Source of the DNA: Ophiosphaerella korrae
Lineage: Eukaryota; Ascomycota; Dothideomycetes; Pleosporales; Phaeosphaeriaceae
Reading direction: 5' to 3'
DNA: 22,290 bases
Assembly (NCBI GenBank): GCA_028456385.1
Contig: JALNQF010000563.1
Span: 1-22,290 of the forward strand
Program-made: the position numbers and the translations under genes
Shown here: piece after piece, positions 1 to 10,180 of the stretch
Layout: the number at the start of each line of letters is the position of its first letter
Numbering within the stretch: position 1 is the stretch's first letter
The notes under the pieces: model-generated
Told to the model about the DNA's origin: nothing
What the model saw: the letters and a program-made list of their open reading frames with translations, nothing else
Databases searched by the model: none

Positions 1-313
1 TAAGTACTATATAGAAATAGTAAGTATAACGAATAGGACTAGAATTAATTAGGACCTAAATAAACTCTAGGTCTAATGTTCTTCTAATCTAAATAGCTCC
101 TTATACTTAGATATTTATTTCCTTACGTAATATAATAGTTAGTAAGTTAGCTATAATAATATAATTAAGAGGAAAATATAGTAGAAAAAGAATAGAATAT
201 TTTAGCCTATTAGAATATTTTTTAAACTTATTTCTATTTAATATAAAGACTATTTCTTTCTTAACTCTTTTTTTACCCTATTTTTAGTTATATTTCGACC
301 TATCTCCTTTCTA
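1..313 (-). other. AT-rich continuation of the split Tc1-like relic
   Basis: This piece lies left of the Fot1-like insertion. By the TA target duplication it should join to the sequence that resumes at 2177. Read on the minus strand it gives one frame rich in former-Gln stops with no certain motif. No RNA gene, promoter or intact frame is visible. Confidence 0.35.
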
Positions 314-315
314 TA

Positions 316-371
316 ACGTATTCTATCAGCGAAGCGGCTATATCACCGAAACGGCTACTTTTCCTTAGCAT
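316..371 (+). repeat. Left terminal inverted repeat of the Fot1-like element
   Basis: It begins ACGTATTCTATCAGCGAAGC and matches the reverse complement of 2119-2174 with only a few differences, nearly all C/T or G/A transitions as expected from RIP acting separately on two copies. The GC-rich core GCGAAGCGGC stands out in the AT-rich background. Confidence 0.9.
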
Positions 372-402
372 CGCGAACATTATGTACAAAAAATCAATTT
401 AC

Positions 403-2040
403 TTAACAACTAGCTATAGAACCTGCGTACGATATACTTGTAGTAGATTTAGAATCTTCTTCTATATCTTTTTGGCACGTACGAGCGTTGTACCCTATCT
501 TGTTGTAGTTCCTACAACGCCGTTAACCTAGTTGAGCCTGTTGAGCCCGCCCGTTGCTACTACTACTACAAGCCTTCTTTGCCCTCTAAGTCTCGCTAGA
601 CGCCTCTATAGCTACGTACGACGCTCTAGTACTATACTCTAATATACTACTATACTAAATCTACTTCTATTTACGCGTTTTGCGCTTTGTTATCTCTACT
701 AATTACTCTTTAAGCTCTATAATCTAGGAGCTTATAAGAGCGTTTTAATGTAGCATAAGTTTAGCTCCTTTAATAAGCTGCGAGAACCCTTGCTAGGCTA
801 ATTCTAGTAATCGTACGAAAGAGCTACTTACAAGCTTTAACTAAGAGCTAAATTTGTACGTATTGCTTAGAGTCTTTAACTACTACAGCGTCTCTAGTAG
901 TAGGGGTCCTAGCAGGGTACGCGGCCGCACTTTAAGGCGATTAAAGACTTCCTGCGCGTTAACAGGAACTAATCTAGATACCTTAAAGGCCTTTTTGCAA
1001 TTCTCGTACGTAAATACGTTAAAAAACGCGTCTCTAAAGGCTAGAAGAAAGCCTTCCTTATTAATATAGTAGACGCGCCGGCGCGCTAAGTCTCGTACGC
1101 GCTAGGAGTACTTAAGCTTCAACGGCGAGAAGTAGACAACGTTAAGTAGCTAGAAGATATAGGACGAATAGGCTAGTATATAGAGCGTTAGAATCTTGTT
1201 TTTAAAGTAGTAGTCCTTAAAATCTTGATTTAAGTAGCTCTTATAGCTGTCTAAGATAAGTAGCTAGTACAACCCTACCTAACGCGCCTTTGTATATACG
1301 TCAAAGTACTTTAACTACTTAAGACTAAGTATATTATTTATCTATCTATTCTTAGAGATAGAGATCTTCTAATTACGCAGTATATTTGTTTCCTCGTACT
1401 AAGTAGAGATGTAGACGCGTCCTTTATAGATAATAAATAGTAGGGTTGTATAGCTAGTAGCGTAGATACTTATAATAGCTGTAACCTACTCGCGATTACC
1501 TAGCTAAATAAGATTAGGCCTCGTACGCCTCTCTAAGCCTGTAACGACTTTTATTAACCTAATTATTCTTATCTAAAAGCTAGTCTTATTAAAGTTGTAG
1601 ACATTATCTAGATTAACGCTGTACGTCGCTATTATGTCCTGTACGAGCTAGAACTACCTACTAATAACTACTAGATCTTCTTAAAGTATTCTCTAGTAAT
1701 CCTTTACTCGACTAAAGGTAGTCTTAAGCTTGTCTGTACGCGCTATAAAGCGTGTAGGCTAGCACTTCCTAACTAGTTCTCTACTACGTATTGCTAATAG
1801 CTTGTCTGCTATATCTACTACCTTACATAACTAGGGGGTAAATCCTCTTAAATTAAGGTTAAGAATATACTGTACAATAGTTTACTCTTCTATTATAGTA
1901 AGTTTCTAGTAGTTTAGTTAAGTAGCGCGTCGATAAGGGATTCTATAAAGCTAGGTAGAGAGCCGCTAATGTTGTACGTTTAAAGCTGCAGTAGCGCGTC
2001 GCAAAGTCTAAAAATAGCCTAATGTATAAGCCTAAAGCCT
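403..2040 (-). pseudogene. Fot1/pogo-family transposase (DDE superfamily endonuclease), killed by RIP
   Basis: This would cut and paste the element, binding DNA through a CENP-B/pogo-type helix-turn-helix and cleaving with a DDE active site. One uninterrupted minus-strand frame runs the full length with roughly 25-30 stops at former Gln/Trp codons and no frameshift. In order: an N-terminal helix-turn-helix part (about 1990-1760, including DIADKLLAIRSRELV), the first catalytic block YNFNKTSF at 1579-1599 (family form YNFDETGF, so Asp is Asn at 1588-1590 and Glu is Lys at 1585-1587), VVTGLERRTRPN, the second Asp intact in LLILDSYKS at 1249-1251, and the third block QLLNVV with Asp to Asn at 1141-1143. 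D2 and D3 are 36 codons apart. A C-terminal zinc knuckle lies at 475-516. The end is TAA at 403-405. The start is uncertain because ATG itself is a RIP target. Confidence 0.88.
475..516 (-). other. C-terminal CCHC zinc knuckle of the Fot1-like transposase, mutated
   Basis: The minus strand reads CRNYNKIGYNARTC, the CX2CX4HX4C knuckle found at the C terminus of some fungal pogo-like transposases. The first and last Cys remain; the second Cys and the His have both become Tyr (TGC/TGT to TAC, CAC to TAC), the two changes expected from RIP. It probably helped bind nucleic acid. Confidence in the motif is high; its role is inferred. Confidence 0.8.
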
Positions 2041-2118
2041 AAGTTAAATTCTACTTTCTTATAGAGTTAAAATATTGTTTTGTTAAGACTGCATTATTGT
2101 TCGTACGTAGTGTTCTTC

Positions 2119-2174
2119 GTGCTAAGAAAAAGTGGCCGTTTTAGTAATATAGCCGCTTCGCTAATAGAATACGT
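2119..2174 (-). repeat. Right terminal inverted repeat of the Fot1-like element
   Basis: Read inward on the minus strand it begins ACGTATTCTATTAGCGAAGC, the same as the left repeat apart from a C/T difference. The match continues through GCGGCTATAT and AAACGGC to the shared CTTAGCA. TA follows at 2175-2176. Confidence 0.9.
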
Positions 2175-2177
2175 TAT

Positions 2178-2700
2178 CTTAAAATATATATTTTTTAGTA
2201 TTAATCTAATTATTTTTTAGCCTTTTTAGCTAGTCTTTATAATAGTAGACTCTTTTTTAGTATTTTATTTATTAATTAGGAGCTTTTTGTTAGTAACGTT
2301 AAAAGTATAGCTTTTTTCTTTAATAAACAATTAGAAGCTCCTAATAGAGATATTAATATTATTTTCAAATAATAATCTCGTATTAGTCTTCTTTAGATTC
2401 CTAATTCAATCTCTATTTAGTTATTTTATTTCTCTTAATTTTAACCTAGTAAAATACCTTTCTATTACTTTACTAATAGAGGGTAAATAACTATTTTTTT
2501 TACTAATTCGCTTTATAGTATTATTAATAGATATATACTATCTATTAAAGATAGTAGTAATAGTAAATAGAAGTATATTAGAAGATTAAAGTAGGTTAAC
2601 TTTAGGTTTAAATTTTAAGAAGTTTATCGTTAGTTATTAAGGACTTATAAAAGATATAGAAAAAATAAGATTAGAAGTTATTTTATCCTTAATAGACTAA
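2178..2700 (-). pseudogene. Tc1-like transposase fragment, RIP-degraded (DNA-binding and linker part)
   Basis: One minus-strand frame reads through with stops only at codons that could be former Gln/Arg/Trp codons. Its best anchor is ENNINISIRSF near 2340-2370, followed by FIKEK and then NVTNKK. The right-hand Tc1-like transposase has ENNLSISIRKLQYFLKEEG then NIATKKP in the same order and spacing. A run ending RNLKK lies just before it, where Tc1 transposases carry a GRPR-like linker. No catalytic Asp can be confirmed. After the Fot1-like insertion the frame should resume in 1-313, but I could not recognise the catalytic core there. The upstream limit near 2700 is approximate; 2700-3085 reads as AT-rich subterminal sequence. 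Confidence 0.4.
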
Positions 2701-3100
2701 TAAATTAGTAGTCTATTTAGTAAGTTTATCTTACGTAATAAAGTTATTACTTTTTTCTATTTAAATTAACTAATTAAGTAGATAACAAATATACTATAAA
2801 AATTAGGTATTATAATCTCTACTAGCCTGCTAAACACTACATAAAATAAAAATTAAATTTTGTACGCTAATAAAAAAGTTCTATTAGGTTGAATTTTACA
2901 AAAAAAAAAGTCCTCTAAATAGTTTAAATCCTAGCTTGTATTTGCTTAGTAATTAAAATTTGTAGTATACTAAAATAAAGTCTTAGATATGTTCTTTAAA
3001 ATTTATGTTCGCTTATATTTTTAAGGTATTATATTTGTAGAGTTATTACTAGTTAAAAACTATAACTTTTTTTAGGCTTTTTTTTCGTGTCACCCTACTA

Positions 3101-6100
3101 TACTATTTAGAACCCTTAGCCTATAAGAGTCTTTATATAACCTTGTATTTTTACGTATTTCTATAGAGCTTCTAGGTATCTATTCTACTTATTCTAGCTA
3201 AGGTTTGTAGTATTACTAGCTATTTTGTAATATTGCGTAGGAAAGGCGGTTCTAGAGTATCTAGTATACTTAAGTCTATTTCTATCTTTAAGTATATAAA
3301 TTCTAGGTCCTAAGGGCTTGTCTATAGTAAGATAAAAGTTATAGACTCTAAATAGTAGTCTATAAATTCTTCTACGTCTTCCTTAGGCTCTTTTAGTAGC
3401 TACTATCCTAGTAGCTCTAGTTACCTTAAGAGAGTATCTACTACTACGTTCTTTTTCCTAGCTACGTACTTTATATTAAATTCCTATATATTTAGAAAGG
3501 CGAGCTATCTTGTAATTAAAGCTTCTAGGAGGTCGCTAGCGCTTTAATTAAGTTAATCTATAAGTATATAGGTATTTATTTCTACTATAAAATAAACTCT
3601 ATAGATCTATAAGTAGAATTTCTTAAGTACTAGTAGTATAGCTTTATACTTATATTTCCTAGAATCCTAGTTATACTCTAAAAGTAACTATACTCCTAAT
3701 TTATAGTATATTGCGTTCTAATAACCTTTTAGGTTTTCTTACTAAAGTACTACGCCTTAACCTTTTTTACTTCTATTAACTAATATAATAATTAGTCTAA
3801 TAGGCTTACTATAGTCTATAGAGACTAATACTAGTATACTAGTTAGTTAGGCTTTTAATTTATCTATAGTAAATAAAGCTTCTTAAGTTTATTTAAATTC
3901 TTTGTTCTTCTTTAGTAGCTTAAATAGTAGTACTACTATCTTAGTAAAACCTTTAATCTAGATTCTATAGTATACGTAAAAGCTAATAAATATTTAGACT
4001 TCTTTTAGAGATCTATAAGCTAGCTATTTAATTATCTTTTAGACTTTCTTATTAGCTAAGTACTAGCCCTTTTTATCTACTATATACCTTATAATCTCTA
4101 TAGAGTTGTAGTACTAATCTAATTTAAAACCTAAAGTAGTAGTACTAGCTATCTTAAAGTTATATAAAACTTTATCTATATTAATAATATATTTACTAAT
4201 AATCCTTTAGATACTAGGTTCTAGTAAGTCTAAGTTATAATCTATTTTTAGGCCTTTTACTATAATATTATCTATTTATAATATATAGCTAGTTAGAATT
4301 AGTTTTTATAGGATTTTAGTTACTATATATATAAACTTAGTAATAGAGTTTATAGTACTTATAAGTAGAGTGTATTACTATACTAGTCTATAAGTTAGCG
4401 TATAAAATACTATAAGTAGTCTAGAGTCTTAATAGAGCTCTACTTAATTATATCTAGAAAAGAAGTCTATTAAGGATATAATATAGCAACCTATAAATTC
4501 CTCTAGGAATTTATCTAGATTTAGAAGTAGGTTAGCGTCCCTAATAGTTATACTATTAGCACGCTAGGTATTATTAATAAGTTAATATCTTTAGTTTTTT
4601 TTCTTTACTAAGAACTAAGAGTTACTATATAGGCTTTTACTTAATTTAAGGTCTCTTTAGTCTAACTATTCCTAAATTATCTTATTAACTATGTCTTTTA
4701 GTTTATAAAGTATAAGGAAGCTATCTTCTTTTTAGGCTTTATATAGTACTATGTTAATTTAAACTAGTAGAATAATATTAGAGTAGATATAGCCTAACTC
4801 TACAAAGTTAAAGCTTAACGTAGCTTCTTAATATAGAAAAACTTCGATTAGTATTTCTTTTTCTCTTAGCTTTAGCTAGTTAGCAATCTTTATTTTTACT
4901 AGCTATTCTTCTATAACCTAAGTACCTATAGAAAAAAGAGTAGTCTTATTAGTAATATATTGTTACAATTGTCTCTAGCTTTAGTTATTATTTACTAGCT
5001 ACCTAAGTTCTACTCTTACTTTTTAGTCTAATTAACTCTCTACTTTATAGAGCTTTACTAAAGAGTTATAGACTAGCTATACTTTTTTACCTTTTAACTT
5101 ATATATAGTGTTTAGCTTAAGTTATAGCTCTATCTTTAATAAGCCTTTAGGTATCTATTTTCTTTTTTCTACTTATTTCTATATCTCTATAAAGTCTTCT
5201 AGGATTTCTAAAATACTTTTATCTATAGAAATACTAGCTTATTTTATTATTATTAGATCTACTTATAGATTATTCTATAATTCCTAGTATAGATACTAGG
5301 TACTACTAATAGTTCTTTAGGCGTTTCTTTCTTACTTCTCTATTTTCTAGGTGTCTATTTATAGAACTCTACTCCTAGTAGTAAGGTTTCTTATTAGTTT
5401 CTCTCTTATTATTATTTTATTTATCTATCTTATACTTTTTATTCTTTTTAATATTACTATAAACTTTATAGAAGTATTTTAATTCTTTAACTAAACTTTA
5501 TAATATATTTAGCTATTATCTTCTTATTTAAAAGAGTATTAATAATCTATTATAAATAGGTTCCTAAAGATTATTTAGTAAGAAAGACCTCTTATAATAA
5601 AGAAGTTAGACTAGACTTTAATACTTCTAATTATAACTAGTATACCTTATATAATCTCTTTAAAGGACTCCTTTACTCTATTTATAGTAACTAGCTATAC
5701 TCTAGCTATTTCCTTAGGTATAGAAGTTATACTTAAGCTAGTAGCTAGAGCTATTTTAAGGTAGATTATATTAAGTTCTACTCCTAAGTTAAGTAAGGCT
5801 AGTAGTCTAGTCCTATTAACCTAGATTGTTACCTTTAGGTATTCTTTTCTAAGTCTTTTAATCTTACTAGGTTAGTTATATTCTAGGCGCTCTCCTACTA
5901 TATTTATTTTAGCTACGAGACTAGTAAGGCGTATAAGTATAATAGGGAGTACCTTAGTAGAGGAGCCTAAAGGTCTATAAGCTCTATATCTAATAATTTT
6001 TCTATTTATAGCTTCTACTATTACTTAGTTAGAAATATTAGTATTTATTAAGTATAGGTAAGAGCTATTCTAGGATAGAGCTACTAGTAGTCTCTTAGGG

Positions 6101-8330
6101 CTCTAAAGCGTCTCTCCTAAGTCTTTAGTTATACTTACTATTACTCTTATATTTATAAACTCTTCTAACTTATCTACTATAAAAGTAGGCTTTATAAGCT
6201 TCTTAAGAAGGTCTAGTATATTAGCTAAGAGTATTTATATAAGTAGAGATACTAGCGCTTCTATAACTTTTTATATTACTTCTTTAGTATTTAGTTCTAG
6301 GGTATTAATCTACTTAAGCTTTTTTACGTAGTTCTTTTGTTTATCTATTTTTTTAAGAAGTTATTCTAGATCTATTTCTATTTCTATATTATTAAATTAG
6401 GTCTACTTAGATTTAAGGAATTTAGCCTCTTTTTTGTAATTATTTCGTACAGCTAGAATAAGTACTAAGGGCCCTTAGGTCCTAAACCCTACTATAGCAA
6501 TACATATAGTTTTAGTAATATCTTTCTCTACTAGATCTTCTTTTATTTTTACTTACTATATCTAGAATCTATTATATTCTTCTACGCTTACTATTCTATC
6601 TTCTTCTAAATTGTCTATTACACCCCTAAGTAAGTTTATTACTACTATTATCTAAGGCTATACTAGCTATTATATTATAAGGTTTAGTATTACTTAAAGG
6701 TCTATTTCTCTATACTTTAGGTCTCGCATTCTCTACTAGATATACTAGATTATTATATTATTCTAGTTACCTCTTACTCTAATCTATTTAATAAACCCTT
6801 AGTAAGTTTACTTTATACCTTATTAGTATCTTCTAGTTTCTAGATTAAACTAAATCTATCTATTAAGTATTAAAGCTTTTCTTTTCTTGTAGTTATTAAC
6901 GTAGTAATTTAGGTCTCTGCACCTAATGTAACTACAGAAGTCTAAACTTATACCTACTACGTTATTCTAATACTAAGGTCCTATATTATTCTAAAATAGT
7001 AGTAGAAGGTTTTTTTAAAATTATAGCCTTATCGAGAAAGGTATTACTAACTATAGGTTTAGTATAGCTTAAGGAGTCTATAGATACTTATTTACTTTAA
7101 TTTATCTTTTTATAACTAAGTATACTTCTAGTAGCTAAATAAGCTCTTAGGCTCTAGCGTTTAGGTTGTTTATAACTATAAAGGTAATTACTTAAAGTTT
7201 TATTATTTTAAAGTATTCTATAAATTTATTAACTTCTAATTACGTAACTTTTATTCTTAGAGGTATTTAGACTTCTCTTTATCCTTAAGTATAGTTATAA
7301 GAATTAGGTATAAGCTTTATATTAGGAAGCCTAAATATTCCTTTAAGTATTATATATAGCTATTTCTTATAGCTTATAAGCTTTAGTATACTTGTAGTTC
7401 TCTTAAAGGCTAGGTTAAAACGTTTTACTTATAGGTCTCTTTATACTAGCTAGTTAAGGTACTTCTAGATTATTTAAAAGTTAACGTCTTCTATATTTTT
7501 ATTACTTAGGTTGTATTTATTAAAGATTTTTTATAAGTAGTACTTATTAAGTCCTTTTACTAAGTAGTATCTCTTTATAGCCTCTATAATTGTTTTTACT
7601 CTCTAGTACTTTATAAACTAAGGGCTAAAGTTATTAAAGTAGTCTTAGAGAGAGAGGTTGTCTATAAGTAAGTATTACTATAGCTAAGTTTAGAGTACTT
7701 ATTCTATCTCTTCTTATTATACTTTATTAGACTCTTAGAACCTATTTCTTATTACCTCTCTAACCTTTACCTAATCTTTAGCTTTCTCTACTTCTACAAA
7801 CTTAGTTATACTTTATTTAATAATATCTTTTCTTATCTTATTACTAAACGTAATAATATTATAGATCTAGTCTCTAATAGGCTATCTATAAAAGATTACT
7901 TATTCCTTAATACTATCTAGAAACTCTATTATATTAGTACTAGTAAACTTAAACTTCTTATCTATAAATAGGTTTTATTTACTAATATATACTCTACTAT
8001 TCTATTCTACTATTATTTTAATAGCTACTATAAGCTAGCTAAATATTTCTAAAGATATTTTAATTATTAGTTAGGGTATATTTAGGATAGTAGAGCTATT
8101 ATCTATTATTAGTATACTAATTCTTTTAGGTATATCTTATAGTCCTTTAGGTGTTAGGTTTAGGAGTCCTAAGTTATATAAAGAAGTTCTTAGCTAGTAG
8201 AAAGATAGCCTTAGTATAGTCTCTTTATTAGATAATAGGTTAGATCTTATAGCTTAAAATTACTTTATAATATTCTTTCTTTTACTACTCTCTTTATACG
8301 TTATTTATCTATAATTATAGTGTACTACTT
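3101..8330 (-). mobile_element. Ty3/gypsy LTR retrotransposon A (internal region), truncated before integrase
   Basis: The internal region runs right to left. Gag, protease, reverse transcriptase, RNase H and the start of the RNase H-integrase linker all sit in one frame, so gag and pol were probably a single polyprotein. Domain order and RNase H/tether features match a widespread fungal gypsy lineage. Its 3' part (integrase core and 3' LTR) is absent: the frame stops at the Tc1-like end at 3100. CA and TG are almost completely absent, the strongest RIP in the window together with element C. No matching LTR pair was found. Confidence 0.85.
3101..8330 (-). pseudogene. gag-pol polyprotein of gypsy element A (gag, PR, RT, RNase H), RIP-degraded
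   Basis: About 1740 codons lie in one minus-strand frame with many TAA/TAG stops. Gag (about 8330-6800) has a capsid-like stretch around 7980-7380 and a degraded zinc knuckle near 6950-6890 (CSYIRCRDLNYY). The aspartic protease motif is near 5760-5800 as LLNLGVELN, where the family has DSGAE; its Asp is Asn at 5788-5790. Reverse transcriptase spans about 4760-3950, with the catalytic pair as IDNIIVKG at 4267-4272 (Asp-Asp now Asp-Asn). RNase H spans about 3900-3440, ending in VVVDTLLRQLE (family ADGLSR-like). A linker follows to about 3105. The start is unclear because ATG is a RIP target; 8330 is where the coherent frame fades. The integrase is missing. Confidence 0.85.
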
Positions 8331-8660
8331 ACTACTACTAGGCTATTTTTTTTTGCTATACTACTTGTTATCCTTTTCTATTCTTACTATTTCTTACTAG
8401 TTATTTTTTCTATTTTAATATTTCTATTATCTATACTTCTACTAGCTATTTATTAAGTGCTAAAGGGCTTATTAGGAGCTTCTCTAATATTTCCTATTAG
8501 CCTCTTTTGTTTTTAGCTAGTTATACTACTAGCCTTTTATACTACTTATAGCCCTTTAGGTCTTAGGCTCTATATATTTATAGCGTGTTCTTATTTTTAT
8601 ACTTATACTTATACTATCCTATTCCTATATAAAATAAGTTAGCTTATCCTAAGTTTTATA
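8331..8660 (-). other. Leader or LTR-derived non-coding stretch of element A
   Basis: It lies between the first coherent gag codons and the minisatellite. On the minus strand there is a TATA-like GTATAAAAC near 8654-8663, which would suit an LTR promoter driving element A. No primer-binding site or LTR end (TG...CA) could be fixed after RIP. No gene is visible. Confidence 0.35.
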
Positions 8661-8666
8661 CATGTG

Positions 8667-8795
8667 CCTATTCTTACACCTATTCCTATACCTATTCCTA
8701 TACCTATTCCTACACCTATTCCTATACCTATTCCTATACCTATTCCTACACCTATTCCTATACCTATTCTATTCCTATACCTATTCCTATACCTT
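8667..8795. repeat. CCTATA/CCTATT minisatellite with a 36-bp higher-order period
   Basis: The tract consists of tandem hexamers CCTATA, CCTATT and CCTACA. The 12-bp units alternate so that every third carries CCTACA instead of CCTATA, giving a 36-bp higher-order repeat; one unit near 8768 is shortened to CCTATT. It lies upstream of element A's gag, probably in its LTR/U3. CA is retained here, unlike in the surrounding sequence. Confidence 0.85.
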
Positions 8796-9700
8796 ACGTA
8801 ATAGTGCGTAAGCTAGCGCTCCTAAAGCTTAGGTTATAGGTTTAAGTTTTATGTTAGTTACTACTTGTTATAGAGTTATATACCTAATATAAATCTAGAG
8901 CCTAAGAGCTTATTAGTCTTAGGGAACTTAAACTTTATTAGCTAAACTAACTCTAAATATTATTTATACTCCTATAGATTATATCCTATAACCTAAGAGC
9001 TTATTAGCTCTCTCTTTAATAGTTTACCTCTTTATAAAGCCCTTAGTACTTATATTTTTTTAGTAACTACCTACTTTCTTTTTACTATTCCTTTCTCTAT
9101 AATACTTTACTATAATAGTAAGTATATAGAGAATCTTATACTTTATAAAGTAGTAGTAGTTAAAGGATTTTATATTAATATAGTATCTAAAGCTTAATTA
9201 TAAGAAGCTAAAGCCTAGTATTAAGGATTTAACGTAACTCTAAGAGTAGAAACACTAGTAGAGAGTATTATACTAATAATACTAATATATAAATATAACC
9301 TTACTTTTATTAAATATAAGTTTATTATATTTTATCTAACTATTATAAGTATAATATAAGGTAATTAAGTTAATTACTAGCTTAACTTATGGTGTATAAT
9401 ACCTAGAAGTAACTTAAAGAAACTCTAGTATACTAGAGCTAGTTATCTTAGACTAGAAGTACTATAAGCGCTAGTAATAAGCGCAAGAAACGTGCGTATT
9501 AAAAGGATAGCGCGTATTAAGTATAAGTATTACTTAATAGTATATACTAAGTAAGTTATCTTAAAGTAACTTAGAGAGAGAGCTCTACGCTTATACTAGT
9601 AAGTAGCGTAGAACCTATTTAATATACTACCTAGCTACTTTAGAGAAGTTTAGACTATACTTATAAAATAGTTATCTTTTATATCTTTTATTTTTATACT
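8796..9700. other. Unassigned AT-rich sequence between gypsy elements A and C
   Basis: No coherent reading frame is seen on either strand. The motif CCTAAGAGCTTATTAG occurs twice as a direct repeat (about 8899-8914 and 8992-9007), and AGTTAATTACTAGCTTAACT near 9367-9387 can form a short hairpin. A slightly GC-richer patch at about 9465-9520 (several GCGC) is less RIPped. It probably contains the 5' LTRs of A (minus) and C (plus) back to back, but no LTR pair is available in the window to prove it. Confidence 0.35.
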
Positions 9701-9707
9701 AGTATTA

Positions 9708-9782
9708 GTAAGTTTATAACTTTCTAATATTATAAATTTACTAATATTATAAACTTACTAATATTATAAACTTACTAATATA
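9708..9782. repeat. 17-bp tandem repeat, about 4 copies
   Basis: The unit TTACTAATATTATAAAC is repeated in tandem, with the first copies diverged (AAATTTAC for AAACTTAC). It lies upstream of element C and may be part of its LTR. No protein frame crosses it. Confidence 0.75.
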
Positions 9783-9821
9783 TAATAATATTTAACTATA
9801 TTTCTACTTATAGTTAGCGCT

Positions 9822-9857
9822 TAGTAAGCTACTAGGTATATATACCTAGTACTTACT
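9822..9857. repeat. Long palindrome (perfect 20-bp core)
   Basis: The core at 9831-9850, ACTAGGTATATATACCTAGT, is its own reverse complement. Flanking AGTAAG and CTTACT extend the stem with a one-base bulge. It could form a cruciform or hairpin, or be the remains of an inverted junction. Function unknown. Confidence 0.8.
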
Positions 9858-10180
9858 TAAATAGCTTTATTTACTATTTACTCTTTTTAGTTTATTATTA
9901 AAACTACTTTATTAAGTTATTTTATATAAAGTCTACTTTATATAATAGTAGATCTCTATAAATATTTAACTTTTATAGGCTTATCTATAACCTAAAACTA
10001 CACTAGTAGCTTTTTTACTTATACTAGAGTTACTATAAGATAGCTAATTATAGCTAACTTATAATTAAGCCTAGCTAGCTAAAAAGAACTATACTACTAA
10101 GAATTAGATCCTACTTTAGCTATAGCGCGCTAGGTAGCTCTTTAATTTTACTATATTATAGTTCTAGTTAAGGTTTCTAG
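9858..10180. other. Non-coding leader region of element C
   Basis: AT-rich sequence with no coherent frame and no primer-binding site that can be recognised after RIP. It lies between the palindrome and the first weakly coding sequence of element C. Confidence 0.3.

Larger units (their letters stand above)
316..2174 (-). mobile_element. Fot1/pogo-type DNA transposon (Tc1/mariner superfamily), nearly complete, RIPped
   Basis: The element is 1859 bp, bounded by near-perfect terminal inverted repeats and flanked by TA on both sides (314-315 and 2175-2176), the target duplication of the Tc1/mariner/pogo superfamily. It encodes one transposase of about 540-550 codons on the minus strand, filling almost the whole element (stop at 403-405). 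Length, TIR length, target site, DD35D-like catalytic spacing and C-terminal zinc knuckle fit fungal Fot1/pogo elements. It retains more CA/TG than the gypsy elements beside it, so it has been RIPped less heavily. It splits the Tc1-like relic. Confidence 0.88.
1..3100 (-). mobile_element. Tc1/mariner-like DNA transposon relic, left-truncated by the window and split by Fot1-like element
   Basis: The right end at 3100 reads inward on the minus strand as TAGTAGGGTGACACG followed by a run of A, next to a TA at 3101-3102. This resembles the terminus of the Tc1-like element at 20681, which starts CAGAGGGGTGC; a first-base C-to-T change would make both start CAGNGGGTG. The end lies exactly where the gypsy A reading frame stops making sense. 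Inside, the minus strand holds a degraded frame (about 2178-2700) similar to part of the Tc1-like transposase at the other edge of the window. The Fot1-like element at 316-2174 splits it, and 1-313 is the continuation. The far end lies outside the window. Family assignment is moderately supported; the boundary at 3100 is better supported. Confidence 0.5.

Noticed and set aside
854..1069. Plus-strand open frame of 71 codons starting with ATG
   Set aside because: It is antisense to the Fot1-like transposase, between the third catalytic block and the zinc knuckle. It is open only because this part is less RIPped and GC-richer. No ribosome-start context or homology is apparent.
2274..2348. Inverted pair TTAGGAGCTTT / AGAAGCTCCTAA as termini of a small MITE
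   Set aside because: The arms are only about 12-14 bp, lie within the degraded Tc1-like transposase frame, and have no flanking target duplication.
8667..8795. Telomeric or interstitial telomere repeat
   Set aside because: The units are CCTATA/CCTATT/CCTACA, not CCCTAA-type, and their higher-order pattern with internal retroelement context fits a minisatellite.
8331..9990. Paired LTRs for elements A, B or C
   Set aside because: I searched by eye for a repeated TG...CA block on either side of each element and found none. A and B are truncated by Tc1-like insertions, and C has no second copy, so LTR ends remain uncalled.
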